From NCBI GenBank assembly GCA_965262565.1, contig CBDHFQ010000031.1, positions 1-55,183 of the forward strand: 55,183 bases of DNA, in the 5' to 3' direction. The position numbers were made by a program, and so were the translations under genes. Below the pieces are notes generated by a model. That model had not been told where the DNA came from. It was given only the letters and a program-made list of their open reading frames with translations, and searched no databases. The DNA is from CBDHFQ01 sp965262565 (GTDB taxonomy: Bacteria; Bacteroidota; Bacteroidia; J057). Positions 8,448-15,751 of this stretch are shown piece after piece (within the stretch, counting starts at the first letter, position 1; each line of letters opens with the position of its first letter).

Positions 8448-9131
8448 ATGATGAATGCTATCGTAGCCCCCTCTATTTTAGCCTCAGATTTTACTCGTTT
8501 AGGAGAAGAGATTGACATGGTGAATCAGAGTCAAGGTGATTGGATTCACTTTGATGTAATGGACGGTCATTTTGTTCCTAATATTTCTTTTGGCATCCCT
8601 GTCCTTAAGGCAGTGAGATCAGTGGCGAGGAAGCCTTTAGACGTACACCTAATGATCAGCCAACCTGATTTATATCTCGAAGCTTTTAAGAACGCTGGAG
8701 CCGATCATATTACCGTACATATTGAGGCTTGTAATCATATAGATCGCACCCTCAATTCCATTAAACAGCTAGGGCTTAAAGCAGGGGTAGCACTTAATCC
8801 TGGAACGCCTGTCTCTACCCTTTCCCAAATTATTCATTTGGCAGATATTGTATGTGTAATGTCCGTAAATCCCGGATTTGGAGGACAGCACTTTATTCCA
8901 TACATATATGACAAAGTTTCAGAACTTAAATCGCTCATTTTAGCGAGAAGAAGTGGAACGCTAATTGAAATTGATGGAGGAGTAAACCAAGAGACTGCTC
9001 CAAAACTATTGGGGGTAGGAGCAGATGTATTAGTAGCAGGTAGCTACGTCTTTAAAGCATCAAATCCTATACAAACTATTGCTGAATTAAAAGGATTAGA
9101 CAAAAATATTAATGATTATAAGCGAGTGTAA
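8448..9131 (+). CDS. rpe: Ribulose-phosphate 3-epimerase
   Basis: This 227-residue TIM-barrel enzyme interconverts ribulose 5-phosphate and xylulose 5-phosphate in the pentose phosphate pathway. Hallmarks are APSILASDFTRLGEEI at the start, HFDVMDGHFVPNISFG (metal-binding His/Asp), DVHLMI, VMSVNPGFGGQ and EIDGGVN with the second catalytic Asp. Two adjacent ATG codons (8448 and 8451) are both possible starts; the choice changes one residue. Length and motifs are typical. Confidence 0.97.
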   Translation: MMNAIVAPSILASDFTRLGEEIDMVNQSQGDWIHFDVMDGHFVPNISFGIPVLKAVRSVARKPLDVHLMISQPDLYLEAFKNAGADHITVHIEACNHIDRTLNSIKQLGLKAGVALNPGTPVSTLSQIIHLADIVCVMSVNPGFGGQHFIPYIYDKVSELKSLILARRSGTLIEIDGGVNQETAPKLLGVGADVLVAGSYVFKASNPIQTIAELKGLDKNINDYKRV

Positions 9132-9153
9132 TAGGAATTTGGTGGAAATAGAA

Positions 9154-9172
9154 CACTTTTGAACGAAAAGTG
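9154..9172. promoter_or_regulatory. Hairpin or operator between rpe and the AraC regulator
   Basis: CACTTTT-GAACG-AAAAGTG is a perfect 7-bp inverted repeat 51 bp upstream of the AraC-type gene. There is no T-run after it, so it is not a convincing rpe terminator; an operator or leader element is as likely. Confidence 0.3.
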
Positions 9173-9196
9173 CCAGAATCTAGTCGTTCCAATGGC

Positions 9197-9204
9197 TAAT
9201 TTTG
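9197..9204 (+). promoter_or_regulatory. Possible -7 element for the AraC-type gene
   Basis: TAATTTTG fits TAnnTTTG and lies 18 bp before the ATG at 9223. No clear -33 TTTG is found at the right distance. Confidence 0.28.
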
Positions 9205-9222
9205 GAACAATTGTGATAACAT

Positions 9223-10116
9223 ATGAAAGTAGTTCCCCAATCCTTTTTTATTAACACTTCTCCATATCCCCATACATATCATGATGGCGATTCATGTATA
9301 TTGTATAAGAAGGTTTCCGTATCTAAGCTAAGTTCCGATTTTTTCGTTTCATGTCCTGTACTGACCATCGTCCTCAAAGGGAAAAAAATGATTACTCCCT
9401 ATGATGGAGAACCTGTCATCATAAAGGAAAATGAAATGACCTTCATCCCTAAAGACTTATACATGATACAGGATATCATTGCGGAGGAGGGAACTTTTGA
9501 AAGTTGGCTCTTTTTCTTTAATGATGAACTGATCCATACATTCCTGAAATCCTTGGCCAGTAACAAAAAGTGGGATAAACAATATCATGTAAGAGAACGA
9601 TTTACCTTTCCCGTCTATCCATTTTCTACTCCCCTCACTATATTTACCAACTCACTTTTAGCATCATTTGAAAGTATAAAGGTTGTTCCATCTCCCCTTA
9701 TTCAATTAAAACTATTGGAGCTGCTACACTTAATGATGACTACTGAATATAAAGCAGCGTTCTTAAATCACCTCCTGACACTTAAAGCTAAAAGAAGGAG
9801 CATTAAATCCTTTATGCAGACTCATTATGATAAACCGCTCAAAGTAGAAGATTATGCCTATTTAACAGGTAGAAGCCTTACTTCTTTTTTAAGAGATTTT
9901 AAAGAACAATATCAAGTAACTCCTAAGCAATGGCTTACTCACCAACGAATGAAAAAGGCTCAAGATATCCTCTCTAATGGAAAATACAGCGTTACGGAAG
10001 TGGCATATCAGGTAGGATACGAAAACTTATCTCATTTCATAAAGGCATTCAAAGCTAATTATGGAATTTCACCTAAGCAGTATATGATCAGGAGCAGACA
10101 GGATCAACTACTTTAG
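9223..10116 (+). CDS. AraC family transcriptional regulator
   Basis: This 297-residue protein has an N-terminal sensory half of cupin-like character at about residues 1-180 (MITPYDGEPVIIKENEMTF) and a C-terminal double helix-turn-helix AraC domain at about 195-292. The motifs YLTGRSLTSFLRDFKEQY and TEVAYQVGYENLSHFIKAFK, with the family-typical GISPKQY ending, are clear. The family usually activates a neighbouring gene in response to a small molecule. The dehydrogenase gene follows after 54 bp on the same strand and is the natural target or operon partner (inference). The effector is unknown. Confidence 0.93.
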   Translation: MKVVPQSFFINTSPYPHTYHDGDSCILYKKVSVSKLSSDFFVSCPVLTIVLKGKKMITPYDGEPVIIKENEMTFIPKDLYMIQDIIAEEGTFESWLFFFNDELIHTFLKSLASNKKWDKQYHVRERFTFPVYPFSTPLTIFTNSLLASFESIKVVPSPLIQLKLLELLHLMMTTEYKAAFLNHLLTLKAKRRSIKSFMQTHYDKPLKVEDYAYLTGRSLTSFLRDFKEQYQVTPKQWLTHQRMKKAQDILSNGKYSVTEVAYQVGYENLSHFIKAFKANYGISPKQYMIRSRQDQLL

Positions 10117-10170
10117 CCTTCCAATAAAAAAGTAATCGAAAATTAAAGTTTATATAAATTATCAAAAACA

Positions 10171-11043
10171 ATGAAAATTGGATTTATCGGTATGGGAATT
10201 ATGGGAAGTAGAATGGCCCATAATATCCTCAAAGGTGGACATGAAGTAGTGATTTATAATCGCACCAAAGAAAAGGCAGCAAGTCTATTGGAAGATGGTG
10301 CAATGTGGGCGGAGTCTATATCCGCTCTCGCAAATGAATGTCCAGTCGTTATTACGATGTTGGCTAACCCTGAAGTCGTTCAAAAAGTGGTAATAGGCCC
10401 AGAAGGACTGTTGGAAAATATGGGTGAAGGTGGCCTGTGGATAGATTCCAGTACAGTTAATCCTTCCTTCTCAAAAGAAATGGCCCAACAAGCTAAGGGC
10501 CGGAATATTCGATTTATGGATGCCCCCGTAGCTGGAACAAAAGGACCTGCTGAAAAAGGAGAATTGGTATTTCTCGTGGGAGGAGCAGAAGATGATGTGA
10601 AAGAGGCCCAACCGCTATTCGATCTTATGGGCAAAAAAACCATTCATATGGGGGAAGTTGGGAGCGGCTCCTCAATTAAAATATTGGTGAATTTAATGTT
10701 GGCACAAACCTTAGTCGCCTTTTCAGAAACGATAGCATTGGGTAAAGCGATGGGATTAGAGCAAGAAACCTTGCTAAATGTATTACTCAATGTTCCGGTT
10801 ACACCTGCTTACCTAAATAATGTGAGACCTAAATTTGAGTCTATGGATTTTGATGACGTGAATTTTCCATTGCAATTGATGAAAAAGGACTTGCATATGG
10901 TGAGCACCACTGCCTATGAAAGAGAAATACCTATGCCTTCTGCAGTTGTGGCCAGGGAAATTTTTACCCAAGCTGCCAGACATGGATTAGGGGATAAGGA
11001 TTTTTCTGCTGTGTTTGGTTGGATCAATGAGGAAGGATCCTAA
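10171..11043 (+). CDS. NAD(P)-dependent beta-hydroxyacid dehydrogenase family protein
   Basis: This 290-residue enzyme of the 3-hydroxyisobutyrate dehydrogenase / GLYR1 family oxidises a short beta-hydroxyacid or reduces a semialdehyde. The Rossmann motif is at the very start (GFIGMGIMGSRMAHN, then VVIYNR). The substrate-binding loop DAPVAGTKGPAEKGELV and the catalytic segment GSGSSIKILVNLML follow, with catalytic Lys170. The C-terminal helical domain is complete (PLQLMKKDLHM). Candidates include succinic semialdehyde or glyoxylate reductase; sequence alone does not decide. It is probably linked to the AraC regulator just upstream. Confidence 0.93.
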   Translation: MKIGFIGMGIMGSRMAHNILKGGHEVVIYNRTKEKAASLLEDGAMWAESISALANECPVVITMLANPEVVQKVVIGPEGLLENMGEGGLWIDSSTVNPSFSKEMAQQAKGRNIRFMDAPVAGTKGPAEKGELVFLVGGAEDDVKEAQPLFDLMGKKTIHMGEVGSGSSIKILVNLMLAQTLVAFSETIALGKAMGLEQETLLNVLLNVPVTPAYLNNVRPKFESMDFDDVNFPLQLMKKDLHMVSTTAYEREIPMPSAVVAREIFTQAARHGLGDKDFSAVFGWINEEGS

Positions 11044-11084
11044 GACCACAAATAACCGCATAGAAAATAGTGAAGAAAAAGAGA

Positions 11085-11121
11085 AATAGAAAAATCCCCA
11101 ACATAATAGAGGGTTGGGGAT
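11085..11121 (-). terminator. Rho-independent terminator of the DUF3179 gene
   Basis: A perfect 9-bp stem (ATCCCCAAC / GTTGGGGAT at 11094-11102 and 11113-11121) is followed on the minus strand by a T-rich run. It lies 54 bp past the stop of the minus-strand DUF3179 gene, and could also slow transcription from the dehydrogenase side. Confidence 0.75.
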
Positions 11122-11174
11122 CATTGAAAAATAACGAGAAACAACACTTTATATGCTTTTTCCTATTCCTCAAG

Positions 11175-12293
11175 TTAATTTGTATAGAGTTGAAGCCCGT
11201 TCTCAAATGCGCCCCAGGCAAACCAGTATCCTATATAGGAATTCATGTTTGAGAGCCTTTCTCCTTCTCTGGGACCGCTTACCGCTTCTCCAAAAATGTT
11301 CCACGCTGTACCATCATCAGATCTCAGAATAACTTCTCCTTCATTCTGAGCTGTTTCGAAAGATAGAAGAGTCCCTTTAATGCGAGGGCTGAAAGCCACC
11401 ATAAAGTTTCTGATTCTACTCCCTATAATGATCACCTCTTCTCCCCCTACACTATCTTCTATCATAGATACTTCAGTTCCAAAAGCATTAATAGAGTATC
11501 CTTTAACTGCATTATCTGTAATTACTCCCAGCGCACGCTCTTTTGGATGTAGTCTCTCATCTACATCAGCAGTAAAAAATTCAAGCAAGGCAGAATTAGT
11601 TCTGTAATCTCCATAAGGGTATACTCCATAAGGTCTGGAAGTTCCGGTATTAGTAGAAAGGATTTCCGAGTTGGGATACATCTCTCTCCAGTTTTCCCAG
11701 GAAGTTTCCACCAGCATGTGCAGTTCTGGTCTGGCTCCAATTAGCGCTCCGTTAACACACTGAAGCTCCATCTGGGACCAATTGCTATCAGTAGCCCGGT
11801 CATAAGGAATTATATTAGACTGGAACAACAAACCAGAAACTCCAAAAGTGGTTTCAGTACCATTCACTATGCGATCCCACCCTGTAGCTGTTCCTGTTAA
11901 TGGGCAATAGACCACAGATAACTTCACCCCATTAACATCATCATTGACTATTTCGTGCCAATCTAATATCAAATGAGGATACCCTTTCACTACATTACCG
12001 GACTTAAATCCTATGATCAAGTCAGTAGGTTCCATAAAGTCCACCTGATCTACAGGAATAAAGTTAGGCTGATCTATGGAGGGAATTCCATCCTTTCCAG
12101 GTCCTCCAGGTAATACCTGATTCACGGGGATTAACCAATCTCCACTATTGGAATTTGACCCACCTTGAGAGGAAGTAGAACCTGATCCGGGAAAATCATT
12201 ATCGTCGCTGCAACCAACAAAAAAGAAGATGCAGGCAATTAATGTCCATCGAGTTATTATGGGTTTCATAGGCGTTACAATCTTAATCATCAT
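11175..12293 (-). CDS. DUF3179 domain-containing lipoprotein
   Basis: This 372-residue lipoprotein has a lipobox at IACIFFFVGCSDD after a short basic start; Met9 (12269) is an alternative start. A Gly/Ser/Asn-rich linker (residues about 35-52) leads into a DUF3179 domain. Its signature is clear: VVYCPLTGTATGWDR, then FGVSGLLFQSNIIPYDRATD and SNWSQM. DUF3179 proteins are secreted and of unknown biochemical function; the conserved Cys and the neighbours here suggest a metal or redox link, which is inference. The barrel gene upstream ends 21 bp before this start, so they form an operon. Confidence 0.9.
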   Translation of the reverse strand: MMIKIVTPMKPIITRWTLIACIFFFVGCSDDNDFPGSGSTSSQGGSNSNSGDWLIPVNQVLPGGPGKDGIPSIDQPNFIPVDQVDFMEPTDLIIGFKSGNVVKGYPHLILDWHEIVNDDVNGVKLSVVYCPLTGTATGWDRIVNGTETTFGVSGLLFQSNIIPYDRATDSNWSQMELQCVNGALIGARPELHMLVETSWENWREMYPNSEILSTNTGTSRPYGVYPYGDYRTNSALLEFFTADVDERLHPKERALGVITDNAVKGYSINAFGTEVSMIEDSVGGEEVIIIGSRIRNFMVAFSPRIKGTLLSFETAQNEGEVILRSDDGTAWNIFGEAVSGPREGERLSNMNSYIGYWFAWGAFENGLQLYTN

Positions 12294-12314
12294 TTATCAT
12301 CGTGTTGAGTTATT

Positions 12315-13292
12315 CTAAAAAAATGGATTGGGAGCTATTCCTTTTTGTCCCAATGTGTAAAAAACTGAAAATGACATATTGTAGCTGGTAGTTATTTGAG
12401 TACCATCTAATTCTCTGTAAAGTGGGGCACTGCCTGAAAGTTGGAAGGATAAAGAGGGAGTGGCATTCCATCCTAGGCCAGGAACAAGAAATAAAAAGGT
12501 GCCTCCGGTATTTGGGAATTCAAAACCATTTGCCTGGTCGGCTGATACAGTTCTGAATCGTAAGGACAGGATAGGATCCAATAATACTTTCCCAATTAAT
12601 ATTCTATCGCTAATTCCTGCTCTAAATACAAATTCGTTACCAAATCTGTAATTTTGTTGATTGAAGTTGCGTTTTCCAGTTGTGGTCAGCCGGTACGTAG
12701 CTGAAGCCGAAAAAGTAGAAGTAGGTCTAAGGATGCCTGTTTGCGTAATATATGACCAGAATATGGCATCCCATGCATTGGTTCCTGGTTGGAGGTCAGC
12801 AGAAAGTAAGATGCCATTTTCATCCGTAAAATCATTCCTTCCTAAAGGTATCTTAGGACCTACACCTAACCCTGCATAAGTAGAACCTCCTGTTTTGGGT
12901 ACAAAGTGATATTTAAGAAGAAGAACTGCATCTGCTATTCCCGTATTTGTGGTTTCATTAATGTTTCCAGCAAAATTAGTGATCCTTCGCTCCTGACGTA
13001 CTCCACTAAAAGATACACCTAATGAAAATCCATAAGGCAGGCCGTAATCAGCTTCTAATAGAACGGTCTGTGTTCTTCTCTCTCTCGAATCATCATTTAG
13101 TCGTTCTCTTCCTGTAAATAAGGCTTGGAGAGTATTATAATCATAGGTGAGTAACAACTGAATATTTCCGGGTTGATACTGTGTGACAGATAAACTTCCT
13201 GATATAGGAGCCCCACCAGTACAGCATTGAGCATCCAAATACAGAGGCGTTATCAAAATTAAATATACGATGAAAGAGTAGACACTATTCAT
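12315..13292 (-). CDS. Outer-membrane beta-barrel protein of unknown role
   Basis: This 325-residue protein has a signal peptide ending LYLDAQ, followed by CCTGGAPISG. The body alternates hydrophobic and polar residues in many beta strands (IQLLLTYDYNTLQALFTG; GFSLGVSFSGVRQER; LRFRTVSAD) and ends in an aromatic residue (NPFF), as outer-membrane barrels do. The adjacent Cys pair just after the signal peptide is unusual. It is first in a two-gene minus-strand operon with the DUF3179 lipoprotein and is divergent from the cupredoxin gene. It could be a transporter for the same substrate; the family is not certain. Confidence 0.75.
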   Translation of the reverse strand: MNSVYSFIVYLILITPLYLDAQCCTGGAPISGSLSVTQYQPGNIQLLLTYDYNTLQALFTGRERLNDDSRERRTQTVLLEADYGLPYGFSLGVSFSGVRQERRITNFAGNINETTNTGIADAVLLLKYHFVPKTGGSTYAGLGVGPKIPLGRNDFTDENGILLSADLQPGTNAWDAIFWSYITQTGILRPTSTFSASATYRLTTTGKRNFNQQNYRFGNEFVFRAGISDRILIGKVLLDPILSLRFRTVSADQANGFEFPNTGGTFLFLVPGLGWNATPSLSFQLSGSAPLYRELDGTQITTSYNMSFSVFYTLGQKGIAPNPFF

Positions 13293-13630
13293 AATAAGAA
13301 ATTTTGTCTTTTAACTTTCCTCGTTAGTATTGGGCAATCAAAAATATTGATGTAAGTTTAAACATCAATCTCTCCATTAAAGTTAGGATAGAGAAAATAA
13401 AAGGTATGTCCGCTAAACTACAATAAAATTTAGAATCGTACTGAAAGCTGAAATATCTGATTTACAAAGATAGAAGGACTGAATAAGCCAGACATACATG
13501 AAAATTGGGCATTATAATCAGAATTAGTAATATGGGGAATAAATTAAGTGGTATTATTATAATTGACTAATCTTAGGGTACTTAATAGGTAATAGACAAA
13601 TATTATCAATTAGAAAGAATACTAAATCGT
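13293..13630. other. 338-bp divergent intergenic region
   Basis: This AT-rich stretch separates two divergently transcribed operons and must hold both promoters. I see no gene, no clear terminator and no strong palindrome in it. The shared region suggests the DUF3179/barrel pair and the cupredoxin/porin pair may be controlled together. Confidence 0.4.
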
Positions 13631-14323
13631 ATGAACTTCACTTATTTTGTAATTATATGTGTACTTCAATTTCCCATCTTGTGTATGGGGCAGTTATCTG
13701 AAGGTAATAATACGCTTTCAGGTAACGTCATAATGCCCAAACAAAAGAAATCCATTTTGGGATCGAAGGTAGATTATAGATCTGCACTGCCTGGATTATC
13801 ACCTGCAGAAAAAGCGGAAATCGATGAATTAGTACATCCTGACTATAATTCTTTTGTTATTCTGCACCCGATGAATGGTAGTGCCCCTCTTCCTCCGAGC
13901 AAGAATATCGTCATTACTCAAAGAGCACAAACATTTATTCCCTTGATTGAAGCAGTAACTGTGGGATCAACTGTTTATTTGTTAAATGAAGATAATGATT
14001 ACCACAATGTTTATAGTCGAACGCCAAAAGCATCTTTTAACATTGGGAGAAGACCTCCAGGGCATATGTATCCTCAACTCATAAAGAAAGTGGGGATCAT
14101 TAAAGTATTTTGTGATATTCATGAACACATGAAAGCCTATGTCCTAAGTTTAGACACGCCTTATTTTGTCAGGATTGATAAACAGGGAAATTATCGTATT
14201 TCCAATTTGCCAGATGGGGTTTATCAACTTGAAGTATTTCATTTGGATAAACAAACAGACTTGAAAAGAGTCGAATTACGTGGAGGAGGTATGTTTACTG
14301 AAAATATAGATTTGAGAAATTGA
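13631..14323 (+). CDS. Secreted cupredoxin-like protein
   Basis: This 230-residue protein has a signal peptide ending LCMGQ. A blue-copper type site is visible: the first His in NEDNDYHNVYS and the remaining ligands in VFCDIHEHMKAYV, giving the His, Cys-x-x-His-x-x-Met pattern of type 1 copper proteins. The C-terminal 60 residues look like a carboxypeptidase-regulatory type beta domain (YRISNLPDGVYQLEVFHLD). Related proteins are often labelled methylamine utilization proteins or cupredoxins. A periplasmic or surface electron carrier is the likely role. The porin-like gene follows after 3 bp, so the two are co-transcribed. Confidence 0.85.
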   Translation: MNFTYFVIICVLQFPILCMGQLSEGNNTLSGNVIMPKQKKSILGSKVDYRSALPGLSPAEKAEIDELVHPDYNSFVILHPMNGSAPLPPSKNIVITQRAQTFIPLIEAVTVGSTVYLLNEDNDYHNVYSRTPKASFNIGRRPPGHMYPQLIKKVGIIKVFCDIHEHMKAYVLSLDTPYFVRIDKQGNYRISNLPDGVYQLEVFHLDKQTDLKRVELRGGGMFTENIDLRN

Positions 14324-14326
14324 TCT

Positions 14327-15556
14327 ATGAATTCAATGTTACTTAACATCGTTTGTATAGGGACATTTTTTATAGGATTATTTTATGGCCAATGTTCATA
14401 TGGTCAATCCCGTCTTAGCCTGGGGGGCACCTTCACTATGGAATCAAGGCTTGGTGAAGAAGATTCGAGATTTTTTTATAATGAAATACCCAGAAGCGAT
14501 GATGATCTTACTCTTACCTTTCGGGAGCTTAATGTATGGGCAAATTGGATCGTTAATCCTCAGTTTTCCATGCATTTTCGATTTCAGGGTAGGGAGAGAA
14601 ATGGAAGGACAGCAGATGTGTGGTTGTTAAGTAGGGCTAGTTTAAGATGGAAAGATAAGAGAAATAGGTGGTCTGTAGAAGCAGGTAGAATATTAAGTCC
14701 CTTTGGCTTATTTTTTAAACGAACCTTTCCTCAAGACAGAGTATTTATTACCAGCCCTTTATTTTATAGTTATTACATCAATGCTTCTGAAATAGTAGGC
14801 TTTTCAGAAGGGCTTTCCGAACCTAACGAATTGAGGTTGGAAGGAAGGAACGGCCCTAGAGATTGGGGCCTCACTCAAGCCTACGACATAGGATACACTA
14901 CTGGAATCAAAGGACGCTGGAATTTTTGGCCAGATACTGCCTTTCTGGATGTAGCTATTGTTAATGGAGCACCAATGAACATCCGCCAATGGAGCGATCC
15001 TTTTCATCCTGCAGTGATCGCACGATTAGAAGTTAAGCCTACCTATAATTGGAAACAAGGTATTTCTGTTGCTTATGGAGGTTTTTTACAATCTGATGCC
15101 ATTAATGAACGTCTGGATGAATTGAGCACATTTAGACAATTGCTCATTGGAACAGATGTCACTGTGGGTTATAGATATGTTGAATGGTCAGGAGAATTAA
15201 TTGCCGGAAGATATAAGTTGCCCGTATTTAATGCGGAAGAGACATTATTTGAACCTGCCTTTTCAGATGGTGCTATATTTAATACCCTTTCAGGTTTTGC
15301 CGATATGAAAATTGAATTACCCTTTTTCATCGGAAGTTATGTAGCTTACAGATTTGGGTTTATACGCTTTTATGGAGATGAGCCTCCTTTATTGGACCGC
15401 GAGGCTTGGGATGATAACGTCAGCCGACATACTATTGCCTTTGGCTATAATATTACTCGCTTTTTGCTATTGAAAACCTCTTATGCATTCCAGGAAGTTA
15501 GTAATAGAGATTGGGCATTGGACCATTGGAAAAGTACCTTGACACTTCATTTTTAA
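14327..15556 (+). CDS. Porin-like outer-membrane beta-barrel protein
   Basis: This 409-residue protein has a signal peptide (IGLFYGQCSYGQ). It continues as a series of amphipathic strands with many Arg, Trp and Tyr (FRELNVWANWIVNPQFSMHF; RWSVEAGRILSPFGLFFKR) and ends in aromatic HF, as barrels do. The central motif AGRILSPFGLFF is typical of Bacteroidota proteins in the porin/OprP-like group. It sits 3 bp after the cupredoxin gene; together with the divergent barrel and DUF3179 genes this looks like one envelope redox or metal-related locus. The substrate is unknown. Confidence 0.78.
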   Translation: MNSMLLNIVCIGTFFIGLFYGQCSYGQSRLSLGGTFTMESRLGEEDSRFFYNEIPRSDDDLTLTFRELNVWANWIVNPQFSMHFRFQGRERNGRTADVWLLSRASLRWKDKRNRWSVEAGRILSPFGLFFKRTFPQDRVFITSPLFYSYYINASEIVGFSEGLSEPNELRLEGRNGPRDWGLTQAYDIGYTTGIKGRWNFWPDTAFLDVAIVNGAPMNIRQWSDPFHPAVIARLEVKPTYNWKQGISVAYGGFLQSDAINERLDELSTFRQLLIGTDVTVGYRYVEWSGELIAGRYKLPVFNAEETLFEPAFSDGAIFNTLSGFADMKIELPFFIGSYVAYRFGFIRFYGDEPPLLDREAWDDNVSRHTIAFGYNITRFLLLKTSYAFQEVSNRDWALDHWKSTLTLHF

Positions 15557-15751
15557 GGTAGAATCTGTTTAATTTAGTATAATGGTCCTCAGCGATACAG
15601 CAGATAAATCTTTTTCCCTGAAAAGGCGTCCTAAATAATCACTAAACGCTGGATTTTTTGAGTTAAAGGAAAAAGAAAACGATAATAGAGTCTATGAATT
15701 AGCCCTTTACAGTTTCTAGGCAGAAATATTTGCTTCTTGGAATGAACTCAA

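Noticed and set aside
9154..9172. Rho-independent terminator of rpe
   Set aside because: The 7-bp stem is not followed by a T-run; kept only as a possible regulatory hairpin.
11024..11252. Small frames on both strands between the dehydrogenase and DUF3179 genes
   Set aside because: They run through the terminator hairpin and have no signal peptide or family feature.
15557..15751. Fifth copy of the tandem element before the histidine kinase gene
   Set aside because: Only a weak match (CCCTGAAAAGG) is present once, with no second copy at 26-28 bp.
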